Positions 1 to 11,016 of a stretch of DNA of 64,000 nucleotides are shown one piece after another. The notes under the pieces are model-generated. The model was not told where the DNA came from. It saw only the letters and a program-made list of their open reading frames with translations, and did not search any database. Source of the stretch: Pelobates cultripes (lineage: Eukaryota; Chordata; Amphibia; Anura; Pelobatidae). The stretch's first letter is position 1, and the number at the start of each line of letters is the position of its first letter. Position numbers and translations under genes: made by a program. Where the stretch lies: positions 318,064,842-318,128,841 of the forward strand of contig OW240916.1 of the NCBI GenBank assembly GCA_933207985.1, given 5' to 3'.

Positions 1-34
<34 letters not shown>
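1..34. repeat. (TA)n microsatellite
   Basis: The window opens in a pure TA dinucleotide run. It continues off the left edge, so its full length is unknown. Confidence 0.95.
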
Positions 35-38
<4 letters not shown>

Positions 39-501
39 AAAATTTATATGGAGGACACATTTACTGACAACAAAAAAAAAAAAAACAAGGTCAGAGTGAG
101 AGTGAAATTTCAGACGAGAGTGCAAAAGAAAATACGAGTAACTGATGAAGGTGAAAGAATTGAGAAGAAAAAAGAAGAAAGCAATAAAGGATCCTGCCTG
201 AGACGGGTGTTACGGGCCCTGTGCGGCTGCTTCCGTAGGAAATCAAAGAAAGTGAATGGTGAGAACGATGAATAATCAGAAACAGTAACTAACAAAGTGC
301 ATGGACTACGCAGTACCAGCAGCAAAGAGAGCAAAGCTGCATATTTTTCTCCCCGCAGTCAGACCGCAGTGGAAGACTGCTGAGGAAGTATGCCAGTAGC
401 CTGAAACAAATGGGAACACAGCTCAATCCTCCACAAACCCTCTCTCGCGCATTTGGAAACCCTCAGCCAATAAACACTCCTGGGGCTAGAACACATACCT
501 G
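35..501. other. No recognised feature
   Basis: A 75-codon open frame at 48-275 is lysine/arginine-rich low-complexity sequence next to A-rich and TA-rich DNA. It shows no known domain, and I do not call it a gene. Confidence 0.5.
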
Positions 502-1080
502 TCAGGATTACTAGTTGATCTAGCACATAGAATTATATCACACCTGGGACTAAAGGTAACGTCTTACCGGACCTTAGAATGGGCGGACTAAACGTACAAG
601 AGAATAGTCAGAATACTTGCCGATGTCAGGGACACAGAAGGAGATACAACGATGAGGAAAAAACAAAAGTCAAGGATACAAGGATACAAGAATACAGGGA
701 CGCCAAAACGAAGCTAAAGTCAATAACCAGAAATAAACGCTCTGGAACACACACTCGGATCACCAGCTAAGGGAAACCACGACAGGGCAATGAGTGAAAG
801 GAGAGATGAGTTTAAATAACCCTCTTGCAGATCCAATTGGCCATAACCAGCTTTTGACCCCTAAATGTGCGTGTGCGTCTATTACGTTACGTCACACGCA
901 CGCCGACGCCATCATTACCGTGGGCGTATGTGGGGCTTATATATGGTGTGGATCCGCAGCGCCCGGCGTCCACAGATATGCTGCAGCAGTCAGGTATACC
1001 AGCGCCGGACTGCTGAACAGCACCTCCATCACTGCTAGGAAGGAAATTCCTATTGCCAAAACCACAAGGTGAGGTTGCAT
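502..1080 (-). mobile_element. Antisense gypsy-type LTR fragment
   Basis: The stretch starts with TGTCAGG. At about 570-595 and 776-792 it shares blocks with the solo LTR at 32703-33235, in the same orientation: the 'CCGGACCTTAGAATG' block and the 'ACCACGACAGGGCAATGAG' block. It therefore looks like an LTR of the same family lying antisense to the gypsy element that follows. The right boundary is a guess, because similarity fades after about 830. Family membership is inferred from shared blocks, not from an alignment. Confidence 0.5.
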
Positions 1081-1082
1081 AC

Positions 1083-1699
1083 GTGACAATACCCCAGACT
1101 ATGCGAGTCTCCACGCTGACACATGCTACCATTAAGGCGCCATGGGCATTCACATATGCAGTCTGATGCTTAGATACCATTTGTAACGATGCCTTACCTT
1201 TCCTCCTCGGACCTGCGCCGCACGGCATTCTCTTCCGGTGAGCGGCACAGCCCTTCTGACGCTGGGCACTCACACCCCTTATCTCTTTATAATACGGCGC
1301 TTGCGCGCCGTAGCCAGCAAGTAAATGCCAGCGTAAGTCACACGCGACCACGCCCCCGGACCTTTTGGGGGCGTGGTTTTAAAGCAATATACCCCACACT
1401 ATAAAAGGGTGTCCATGTCACTTGTAAGGTGCCCTAGTGTGGTTCTTGTTGGTTCCTCTAGTGCTAATAATCTTCTTAAGTGTTGCTTTCCTGGTTATTG
1501 ACTTTTGGCTTTCCCTTTTGACTATTCTGCTCTCTGGTTTCCCGTACTTTGGCTACGATATATCGTTTATCAGTCTTCTGTACTCCCTTGATCTCTGGCT
1601 ATCCATTTGACTACTCTAAACGTTAGTCCGGCCACTCTAAGGTCCGGTATACGTTCTTCTCTGGGTTACATTCTGTGAGAAGGGGTCACTGTCGTGACA
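1083..1699 (+). mobile_element. Probable 5' LTR of the gypsy element
   Basis: Just upstream of the gag-like frame, 1621-1650 carries the reverse complement of the block seen at 570-595 and 32758-32785. The string 'GGACCTTTTGGGGGCGTGG' near 1358-1376 also occurs, inverted, near 33027-33045. A TATA-like 'TATAAAAGGG' lies at about 1400. The LTR appears to end in CGTGACA at 1699, leaving only 13 nt before the gag ATG and no obvious tRNA primer-binding site. The left edge is approximate. Confidence 0.45.
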
Positions 1700-1712
1700 T
1701 TAAACTAGGGCC

Positions 1713-2605
1713 ATGGACCCTGCAGGTGTTAACCCTCTTGGGCCAGTAGCGGATAATCGGTTTGAGGAACTGAACCATCGTATGGACCAGATCGCTCTAG
1801 CCGTACAAACCTTACTAACCTGTACCGCTCATCTCGAACCGGAGGAGCAAATCCCTACCCAGAGACCTCAGGAACACCCTATAGAAATGGTTGCTGCAAG
1901 CTCTTCCAATCAGGCTACGTCCGCTCTTCGATATGGGAGTGATCCTAAGGGATGTCAGGGTTTCTTGAACCAAGTCAGCATTTATTTCGAACTCCATCCA
2001 AGAGCATATCCAACTGACAGGGCTGAAATTGGCTATATAATCACCCTATTAATAGATCGAGCATTAGTCTGGGACAATCCCTTGTGGGAGAACGACAACC
2101 CGATAGTTTTTAACTATGCTGAATTTGTCGCAGCTTTTAGGAGAACCTTTGACCCCCCAGGGAGAAGGACTAACGTTGCCAAACCTGTTACGTTTGAGAC
2201 AAGGCCCACGTTCCCGAGTTGACTATGCTCTGGAATTCCGTACTCTTGCTGCTGAGGTTAGGTGGAACGAACAAGCATTTGTAGATGTATTAATGAATGG
2301 ATTGTCTGACAAACTCTTAGATGAAGTAGCTACCAGAGATTTACCTAATACTCTGGAGGAACTGATCACTTATCTTGCTCACATTGACGAACGACTCCGG
2401 CATAGGCAAAACACTAGGGAAAGACCTAGAAGGGTGCCGGACCGCCTAGCCTTGACTTATCCCTCTTCTGAGACAACAGTTACTCCTCCTGAGCCAATGC
2501 AATTGGGAGTTACACGATTGTCTGAGACAATACCGTAGAAGGGAGGGGTTATGCTTGTATTGTGGTAAGAAAGGACATTCCCGCTTTACATGTCCTAACC
2601 GACCG
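1713..2605 (+). pseudogene. Ty3/gypsy gag-like pseudogene
   Basis: The frame from ATG 1713 reads a capsid-like polyprotein with an N-terminal coiled region, followed by a block of the retrotransposon-gag type ('FLNQVSIYFELHPRAYPTDR'). It moves to another frame near 2200 and reads on to about 2538. A CCHC zinc knuckle (CX2CX4HX4C, 'CLYCGKKGHSRFTC') follows at about 2550-2590 in yet another frame. In the family, Gag packages element RNA into particles. The frame breaks make this copy non-functional. The arrangement resembles vertebrate sushi-like gypsy Gag, but I infer that only from general look. Confidence 0.7.
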
Positions 2606-2643
2606 GAAAACTCCTGCACCTAAGCCCTCAAGGAGGACAGGCC

Positions 2644-5020
2644 TTGGGTGTTATGTGTATGTCCTCCTTCAATGATAAGAGAGATCTTAGGCTTCTTCTA
2701 CCAGTGATTATAGAATGGGAAAGAAAAAAGGTATCAACCATTGCTTTAATGCATTCTGGAGCAGCCGAGAATTTTGTGGATCACGAATTCGGTAAAAAAC
2801 ATGCTCTCCCATTTCAAAATAGATCCGCACCCTTGGCCGTTGAGGCCATAGATGGTAGACCACTGTCGGTACCTCAGATCACTCAAGAAACTACTCCTCT
2901 GGTATTGTCCGTAGGTTTCCTTCATAAGGAGGTTATAACCCTGCAATAAAACTTCTCCCATCTTTCCTGTTATTCTTGGTTTCCCTTGGCTCTCCCAGCA
3001 TAATCCTTCAATAGACTGGGAAAGAAAATAAATTCTAAAATGGGGAAATTCTTGTCCTAGAAAGTGTATTACCCCAATTAAACCAGTAGGTCTGATTAAT
3101 ATACCTACTATGGAACCTTTGCCCACTCAGATACCCAAACAATATTCAGGTCTTAAATCTGTCTTTGAACCACGAGAGGCAGAAAAGTTACCACCTCACT
3201 GTGCATATGACTGTGCCATCGACCTGTTACCCGGCACTATACCCCCTAGAGGCACTGTATATCCCCTTTCTATGGCCGAGAATAAAGTATTAGAAGAATA
3301 CATTACAGAAAATTTAAGAAAAGGGTTTATTACTAAATCATCATCTCCAGCGGGCGCTGTTTTTTTCTTTATTTCCACAAAGGAGGGAGATTTAAGACCC
3401 TGTATTGATTATAGAGGATTAAATAAGATAACTATACGGAACGCTTACCCGATACCATTAGTTACTGAACTCTTCGACAGGTTGAAAGGAGCAACTGTCT
3501 TTTCTAAATTGGACTTGCGGGGAGCATACAATTTAATCAGGATTAAGAGAGGGCATGAATGGAAAACTGCATTTAATACTCGCTATGGTCACTACGAGTA
3601 CCGTGTTATGCCCTTTGGGTTATGTAACGCCCCTGCAGTCTTCCAAGACTTCATTAATGATGTTTTAAGAGATTATTTACATATGTTTGTAATAGCCTAT
3701 TTGGACGATATATTGATCTACTCTAAAAACATGGAAGAACACTATAAACACGTCAGGTTAGTTCTTTCTAAATTATAAAAAAATGGACTCTATTGTAAGC
3801 TAGAGAAATGCTTGTTTCATAAAGGCATTTCCTAGGTTACATCATATCAGGAACTGGTTTTCAAATGGAACCAAAAAAGCTAGAAGCCATTCAGCAATGG
3901 CCCTTGCCCGTTGGACTTAAAGCCATCCAACGCTTCCTGGGATTTGCTAATTATTATCGGAAATTTATTAAGGGGTTTTCCTCTATAACCGCCCCTATTA
4001 CTGCCATGACTAAAAAGGGAAGGAATCATATGGAATGGGGTCTAGAGGCTAAAAGAGGCTTTTTCTCCAGTGTTAAGACATCCCAAACCTACCCGTCCTT
4101 TTCTACTTTAGGTAGATGCATCAGAAACAGGTATAGGTGCTGTACTATCTCAAAGACCTTCTGATGATCAACCCCTACACCCATGTGGATTTTTTTCCCA
4201 AGAGGTTAACGGAAAAAAGATATGATATAGGGGATAGGGAATTGTTGGCTATTATTTCTGCCCTTAAAGAATGGCGTCACCCGTCCCGATCACTATTCTT
4301 ACTGACCATAAGAACCTTTCTTATGTCGGAGAGGCAAAAAAAATGTCCCACAGGCAAATCCGGTGGTCCTTATTTCTAACCCGTTTCAATTATATTGTGA
4401 CATGTAGACCAGGATCGAAAAATACGAAAGCTGATGCCCTATCCCGCCAATATGAACATTTATCACCTTCCGAATACTTATTGTCCTCCATAATCCCTAC
4501 TGACCACATGGTAGCCACTGTACATGCTAAAATCTCTTCGGGATTGATGGAAGAACTTTCCAAATTCCAGGATCGTTCTTCATTGACTGTTCCCCGGGGA
4601 AACTTGTACGTGCCCTTAACCTATCACAATAGAGTCCTATCCCTGGTGCATGATTCCAAATTGGCAGGGCATCCAGGAATACATAAAACTGAATCATTGC
4701 TTGAGAAACAGTTCGGGTGGCCTTCATACAAGAAAGATGTTTGTGAATTCGTTCTTGCATGTAGTATCTATTCCTCGACTAAATCTCCCAAAGGTCGTCC
4801 TTTTGGTCTTCTCATGCCATTGCCTATTCCAAATGCACCCTGGTCGAGTATTGCCCTGGATTTTGTAGTGGAACTGCCTCGTTCTAAGAATCATAGCGAT
4901 GTTTATTCATTTATAACCTTTTACTTCATCTCAGTACTGAAAGGGAAGGGGACATGGGTGGATTTGAAATACCTTGGCAACATGCGATGTAAAGAGCCTG
5001 TCCACCGCTACACCCCATGA
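2644..5020 (+). pseudogene. Ty3/gypsy pol pseudogene (PR-RT-RNaseH-IN)
   Basis: Pol domains occur in gypsy order but in broken frames. 2644-2949 is a retropepsin-like segment in which the usual catalytic D-S-G-A reads H-S-G-A. 3110-3778 is reverse transcriptase, with 'SKLDLRGAYNLIRI', 'MPFGLCNAPAVFQDFIN' and the catalytic 'YLDD' at about 3697-3710. 3865-4440 holds the connection and RNase H region. 4600-4940 holds the zinc-binding part and the start of the integrase core ('HPGIHKTESLL', 'APWSSIALDFVVELP'). The integrase stops near 4940, before its last catalytic residue. Several frameshifts, the altered protease triad and the 3' truncation mark a dead copy. Placement in Ty3/gypsy is firm; the lineage is not. 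Confidence 0.85.
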
Positions 5021-5179
5021 CGGAGGCATTGAAGCAATGGGTTGTATTCTAAATGAATCTACAACTTATGTGGGACCACCGAATTCACATTTGAACTGCT
5101 CCAGGCAGTACTAACCCTCAGCCATTTTAGATTTGAGAAAAGTTAGTTCAAACAGATTACGGGCAATGGCACACCGAAT
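4941..5179. other. Junction between gypsy and Penelope-like remnants
   Basis: Recognisable gypsy integrase ends near 4940 and Penelope-like coding starts near 5180. The bases between show no motif I can assign. No 3' LTR of the gypsy element is visible here. Confidence 0.4.
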
Positions 5180-6330
5180 TACGCCAATGGCTACATGTAC
5201 TGCTTTAAACGAGAACACCTATTGGTAACATATGCAGAAAACATCATTTTGTACCGTCATTTCGTTGACGATATGCTTATAATTTGGAAAGGGGATGCAG
5301 ACTCAATCAACAATATTATCTTAGAGATCAATACAATGAATACACCTATGCAATTAACCATAACTACGAACACTAAACATGTGGACTTTCTGGATGTATG
5401 CATACAAAGACAAGGCCAAAAGTTGGCAGCTATACACTAAGCTAACAGACAGGAATACATTACTACATGCAGATAGTTTCCATCCCCAACACCTCAAATC
5501 GTCTCTCCCATACTAACAATTCTTACGTGTCATCAGGAAAAACTCAGACCCCAAAGTAGCTCAACAACAAATAGGTTACATGGACCACACACTACAACAA
5601 GTATGGAACAGATGTTATGCTACACCAGTAGTAAAAGAAAGTAAAAGTGAAAGAATGGTATTCCCTACCACCTACACCACCGTGTCATCAAAGATCAAAG
5701 CCTCTGTGAAATCTAATTGGCAAATTCTGTCTAATGACCCAACCTTGCCAAAAGAATTCCACAATCCCCCAATGATGTGCTTTCGACGCAGTAGAAATCT
5801 ACGAGACCTCTTCGTAAGAACGGATCCAGTACAGTGTTACTCCACAAAACAACTTGCAGTTAACCCAGGATGCTACAGGTGTCTGGGATGTGTCACCTGT
5901 AGCCATATGATTCCCAGCAAAACCTTCTCACACCCACACAGTGGCAAACTATTTAAAATACGGCACAGACTAACTTGTACATCTGACCATGTCATCTACA
6001 AATTACAGTGCCTTTGTGGACTTTCATATATGGTGGGAACAGACTTGCCTCTAAGAGAAAGAATGAGGAATCACCGTTCCAGCATTAGAAACGCCTAGAG
6101 AGACAACAAAGCTGAACTTCCGGTAGCCAAACACTTTTTGACAATGGGTCACCCCTTTTCATCATTAAAATTCATGGCCATTGATCACATACCCCCATTA
6201 CCTCGGGGGGGTTAGGGGGAGATCGGAAAACTCTACTACTACAAAGAGAGGTATTTTGGATACGAACTCTAGACACAGTATGGCCTAAGGGCCCTAATGA
6301 AAAAGTATCATTTTCAATGTTTCTTTGAAC
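5180..6330 (+). pseudogene. Penelope-like element remnant (RT end + GIY-YIG)
   Basis: Frame 5195-5440 carries the end of a reverse transcriptase palm ('YRHFVDDMLIIWKGD', then '...HVDFLDVCIQRQ'). Frame 5580-6098 continues with a Cys-rich block ('CYRCLGCVTCSHM'), 'RHRLTCTSDHVIYKLQCLCG' and a degenerate GIY-YIG nuclease motif (GLSYMVGT...LRERMRNHRSSIR). Beyond the stop, the string 'RGG' and a 'RETR/RE-FW' type tail can be followed to about 6330. This order (RT, Cys-rich linker, GIY-YIG) is typical of Penelope-like elements of the Neptune type known in frogs and fish. Frameshifts, stops and a missing 5' half make it a fossil. Confidence 0.75.
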
Positions 6331-6690
6331 ATATAAGTCTTTAGAGAAAGTTTGCCTGTACTCGTTTATTTAAGTCTCCAGTTTCAATGTCAGATTCGTT
6401 ACTGGGTTTTGCTATTTTACGTTATGCATATTTATGATAGTTATTTGAGGATGCACTCCTGTCATGTTTCTTAACCTCTTTTCTGCATCTACTTTGTATA
6501 CCTTTTCTGGTATTCATCACCAGGCCCGTCGCGACAAGGCAAGCAAACCAAGCAATTGCTTGGGGCCCCGAGCTGGCCTGGTGCCCCAAGACAATGACTG
6601 GTTAAGAATAAAATGCAATGACCAATGAGAATGCAAACCAAAACAACAAGACTTGATGCAGATCGGGATTTAGCATTGGAAAGGTGTCAT
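6331..6690. other. Possible hAT 5' end; no gene
   Basis: At 6523-6540 'CAGGCCCGTCGCGACAAGG' looks like a hAT-type terminal sequence and lies just before the hAT transposase frame. I could not find the matching inverted end downstream, so the boundary is not proven. Confidence 0.35.
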
Positions 6691-6697
6691 AAGGAGA

Positions 6698-7009
6698 GTG
6701 ATTGCTATAATTTGTCACTTAGCAGAACGCAACCAGGCTTTAAGAAGGACCACAAGTGAGTTGTATGACCCACACAATGGGAATTTTCTGGCACAAGTTG
6801 AACTGATGGCACAGTTCGATTCAGTTATGACTGAACACATAAGAAGGATACAAAACCAAGATACAAGAGTGCATTACTTGAGTGGAACTATTCAAAATGA
6901 AATAATTGCACTAATTGGAAACAAGGTACTGGAAGAGATTGTGAGAAGAATACACAGAGCAAAGTATTACTCTGTTATTATGGATTGCACTCCTAATATC
7001 AGTCATAAG
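6698..7009 (+). pseudogene. hAT transposase pseudogene, 5' part
   Basis: This part of the frame reads 'GNFLAQVELMAQFDSVMTEH', 'HYLSGTIQNEIIALIG' and 'AKYYSVIMDCTPNISHK'. That pattern is characteristic of the ZMYM1/TTF-zinc-finger-like branch of hAT transposases (start of the RNase H-like core). At 7009/7010 the hAT coding is cut by an L2-like LINE and resumes at 9673. The open frame running on to 7687 is therefore a chimera of hAT and LINE sequence, not a natural protein. The N-terminal DNA-binding zinc finger is missing. Confidence 0.8.
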
Positions 7010-7012
7010 CCC

Positions 7013-9370
7013 CAGCAGCCTCTAACCCCAGCAGCCTCTAAACTTCTTTCAATCACTTCCTCCCTTGGACTTTTGCAGTGGGCTAATTCTCCCACTCATG
7101 TAGCTGGCAATACCCTCGACCTTATTTTCTCTTATTCATGTACAATATCTAATATCTGCAACACTCCATTTCCTCTCTCAGATCACCACCTCTTATCGTT
7201 TGCTCTCAATTACCCCCTCACCCAACAATCTCAGCCTAACCCCCCTCAGCTCAGGAGGAACCTTAACTCTACTGACCTCCAGCAGCTGTCAGCTGACATT
7301 GATTCACAACTGCTATCCATCCCTTCCCTCTACTGTCCCTCACTGGCCGTCTCCACATACAACACTACCCTCACATCTGCCTTGAACGCTGCAGCCCCTC
7401 TCAAAACATGCACCTCGAGGAGGACACGTCCCCAACCTTGGCATAATAAATCGACACGCTATCTGCAGAGTTGCTCCCGTTGTGCTGAACGCTCCTGGAG
7501 GAAGTCCCGCACCCAGGCAGACTTTCTCCATTATAGATTCATGTTGCTTTCATACAGCACAGCCCTCGCCCTCGCCAAACAGTCATACTTTTCCTCTCTC
7601 ATTAGTTCATGCTCCCGCAATCCCAGACGTCTCTTTGACACCTTTAATTCCCTTCTCCGCCCTGCTGTGGTCACCCCCCCAAACTAACCTTACAGCTGAT
7701 AGCTTTGCATGCTACTTTACCAACAAGATTGAACAGCTAAGGAAATAATTCTCCCCTCCTTGCCGTTCTCTTTCTCAACCACATGTAATTCTTGCTTTCC
7801 CTACCCTCCAGACTTTCTACCTGGCTACTGAACAAGAGGTGGCTGCGCTTCTCCATTCCCCCTAGCCCCACCACTTGCCTGCTCGATCCTGTCCCATCTC
7901 ACCTAATCAGATCTCTCTCCCCTTGTCTTGTGCCTACCCTAACACACATCTTTAACTGCTCTCTCTCTTCTGGCACTGTTCCTGCTGACCTTGAACATGC
8001 CACTGTAATACCTATCCTGAAAAAACCATCTCTTGACCCATCCTCCCCTTCTAACTATCGTCCCATATCCCTGCTCCCTTTCTCACCAAAGCTTTTGGAA
8101 AGACTTGTCTTTACCCGTGTGTCTCGCTTCCTTAATTCCAACTCTCTCCTTGACCCTCTTCAGTCTGGCTTCTGCCCTCTCCACTCTACTGAGACTGCTC
8201 TTATCAAAGTGACTAATGACCTAATCTCCGCTAAATCCAAAGGTCACTACTCCATTTTAATTCTCCTTGACCTCTCTGCTGCCTTTGACACCGTTGATCA
8301 TGCTCTCCTCCTTCAAACTCTTCAATCGCTCGGTCTCTGTGACTCTGTCCTCTCTTGGTTTTCCTCCTCTCTCTCCCAACGCTCATTCAGTGTCTCCGTT
8401 TCCAAGGATACCTCCTCCCCTCGTCCTGTCTCGGTTGGAGTTCCCCAAGGGTCTGTCCTTGGTCCCCTCCTATTTTCTCTTTATACTGCCTCTCTAGGTA
8501 AACTTATTGCCTCTTTTGGATTCCACTACCACCTGTATGCTGATGACACTCAGATATACCTCTCCTCCCCGGACCTCTCCCCTGCCGTCCTGCAACGTGT
8601 CACTGCTTGCCTTTCTTCCATCTCTGACTGGATGTCCTCACGCTTTCTGAAACTTAACCTCTCTAAAACCAAACTCCTTGTCTTTCCTCCTCCTAATACT
8701 GATCCTCCTCTCTCGCTCTCCCTTCAACTCAGTGATATCCACATAAGTCCATCCCTGCAAGCACACTGTCTTGGCGTCATACTTGACTCTGGTCTCACCT
8801 TTGAGCCTCACATCCAGTTTGTTGCCAAGTCCTGTAGGTTCCAACTCAAAAACATAGCCCGCATTCGCCCCTTTCTTACGCAAGATGCTACCAAGGAGCT
8901 TGTCCATGCTCTAGTAATTTCCCGCATGGATTATTGTAACCCTCTCCTGATTGGTCTCCCCAAAAGCCGTGTTGCCCCGCTACAGTCTGTCATGAATGAT
9001 GCAGCTAGACTGATCTTCCTCTCTAGTCGGTCCTCTCACACCTCACCCCTCTGCCGGTCCTGTATTCTATAGGAGTCAATTCAAAGTGCTAACCCACACA
9101 TTTAAAGCACTGAACAATTCCAGCCCCACTTATATCTCTTCACTAATCCATAGATATGCCCCTCCTCGTACCCTCCGCTCTGCCCGTGACCACCTCCTGA
9201 CCGCTGCTCGCACCCGTACGGCCAACTCGCGCTTGCAGGACCTCTCGCGGGTGGCTCCTCTCCTATGGAATAGCTTGCCTACTGCCATCAGACTCTCCCC
9301 TAGTCTTCAATCATTTAAGAAGGGCCTTAAAACCCATCTCTTCAGGAAAGCTTATGGCCTCCCAGAGTAA
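7013..9370 (+). pseudogene. L2-like LINE ORF2: EN end, RT and C-terminal region
   Basis: Encodes the reverse transcriptase of the LINE. The endonuclease end lies at about 7040-7200 and a linker runs to 7745. The RT sits in the long frame 7792-9072, with '[12 protein letters not shown]', '[13 protein letters not shown]', '[13 protein letters not shown]' and the catalytic 'YADDTQIY' near 8537-8560. A frame change near 9075 moves the C-terminal domain ('LTHTFKALNNSSPTYISSLI') to frame 9086-9370. In the family the protein nicks target DNA and copies element RNA in place. Stops and frameshifts (near 7690-7790 and 9075) and the missing 5' part make it inactive, though the RT core is well kept. Confidence 0.85.
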
Positions 9371-9635
9371 TCTCTACCTTACATACCTGTCTCCTGCTCT
9401 CTCCTATGGGACAGTGCTTTGCTCTCTCCTCCAGCTCTGCTTCACTCCTACTTGATATTTCATGTCCTAATGTTTTTAATACCCTACCTCCTATAGTCTG
9501 TAAGCTCGTTTGAGCAGGGTCCTCTTCAACCTATTGTTCCTGTAAGTTTTCTTGTAATTGTCCTATTTATTGTTACATCCCCCCCCCCTCTCAAAATATT
9601 GTAAAGCGCTACGGAATCTGTTGGCGCTATATAAA

Positions 9636-9637
9636 TG

Positions 9638-9671
<34 letters not shown>
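9636..9671. repeat. (TAA)n tail of the LINE
   Basis: About twelve TAA repeats directly after the LINE 3' end, as expected for short-repeat tails of L2/CR1-type elements. Confidence 0.9.
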
Positions 9672-9672
9672 G

Positions 9673-11016
9673 GAACAGCTTGCCATTGTTCTGAGAATTG
9701 TCAATTGTGAACCATCTGTGTCCATTGCAGAACATTTCTTTGGATTTTTAGATGTTGAAGACAACTGGTAAGGGCCTGACTGAAGTCCTGCTTGACCACC
9801 TGCAGAAACACAGCCTGAGTCTTTCTGACTGCCGTGGTCAGTCTTATGACAATGGAAGCAATATGATGGGCCATAAACAGGGTGTTCAGGCAAGAATTTT
9901 GCAATTGAACAGCAAAGCATTTTGCATTCCATGCAGCAATCATACACAACCTGGTCCTCAGTGCTGTCCATCTCCTTCTTTGGTGTGTTGCAAAGACTCT
10001 ATAACTTATTCAGTTCCTCTGTGCAACGCTGGGCATTTCTAAAGGAACATGTAAAGCAGCTCACTTTAAAACCTGTCAACAACAAGATGGGAAGCTCGGA
10101 TTGACTGCGTGAAGGTGGTGCGATACCAGTTACCAGAGATCCTGGATGCATTGTCTGCACTCCAGATGTTTGCTATAGAGAAGGGGGACTCAGAGACCAT
10201 GTCCACTGCTAAAAGCTTACATGGTGAGATGAAGACCTGGTCTTTTCTGCTTTGCACAATGACCTGGTACAATGTTTTGTACCAGATCAATCATGTCACC
10301 AAGCTTCTACAAAGTCCAAATATTTCCATGGAAACGCTTAGATCAGCAATAGAAGGAGTAAAAGACTACCTTGAAGACTTCAGGGAAAATGGGATTGCTT
10401 CATGTCAAACTGATCATGTCAAACATGTCAAAAAGAAAAGACAGTCTCTATATGAAGGTACAGACGAGACTTTCAGAAGAGACTTCTTTCTGCCCATGGT
10501 TGACACAGCCCTCAGAAGCCTAAGTGACAGGTTTTCAAGATTGAAGGGTGTTTATGACCTTTATGACTTTCTGTTCTCAAAAGGACAACATGTAAGACAA
10601 TAAAGAATGGAAAGCTTCATGAACGATGCAAAAAATTGGAACAAACCCTCCATGACATTGATGCTGATGACTTGGCACTTGAGATCAATTCATCTCTCTA
10701 CACTTTTCCAGACCATGTAGCCACTTCCCCATTTGACATGCTTAATTACATATACAGTGAGAAGCTACTGGATTTGTACAGTAATTTAAGCATTGTTTTG
10801 CGTCTACTCCTGACTCTCCCTGTGTCAGTGGCCTCTTGTGAGAGGAGCTTTTCAGATTTGAAGCTGATAAAAAAATTACATGAGGTCCACCATGGGCCAA
10901 GAAAGGCCCACAGGACTGGCACTAACGTCAATTGAGCGGGATGTTCACCAGTCTTTTGACATGGAGGACATTGTGATTGCCTTTGCAGAAAACAAGGCTC
11001 GCAAACAGCAGTTTTA
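9673..11016 (+). pseudogene. hAT transposase pseudogene, 3' part
   Basis: Continues the hAT transposase after the LINE. It reads 'EQLAIVLRIV', then after a frameshift near 9765 'DCRGQSYDNGSNMMGHKQGV' (RNase H-like core with conserved D). 'FSSSVQRWAFLKEHVKQLTL' follows at about 10010-10075, frame 10109-10603 carries the helical insertion, and frame 10636-10935 carries the C-terminal dimerisation block 'LRLLLTLPVSVASCERSFSD'. A last piece ends 'ENKARKQQF' at 11016. The dimerisation domain is the hallmark of hAT transposases. At least three frame breaks make it a pseudogene. Its direction and content match the 5' part at 6698-7009. Confidence 0.85.

Larger units (their letters stand above)
7010..9672 (+). 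mobile_element. L2-like LINE, 5'-truncated
   Basis: A non-LTR retrotransposon in the same direction as the hAT gene it interrupts. It starts inside the endonuclease domain ('LGLLQWANSPTHVAGNTLDLIF', then 'SDHH'), runs through the RT, and ends with a 3' tail ('GCGCTATATAAA') followed by (TAA)n. That 3' structure and the RT motifs are typical of the L2/CR1 group. hAT codons before (CAT AAG) and after (GAA CAG) join in frame, so both borders can be placed to a few bases. At most a short ATAAG repeat marks the target site. Confidence 0.85.

Noticed and set aside
887..1351. 154-codon minus-strand frame
   Set aside because: Lies in LTR-like GC-rich DNA and shows no domain.
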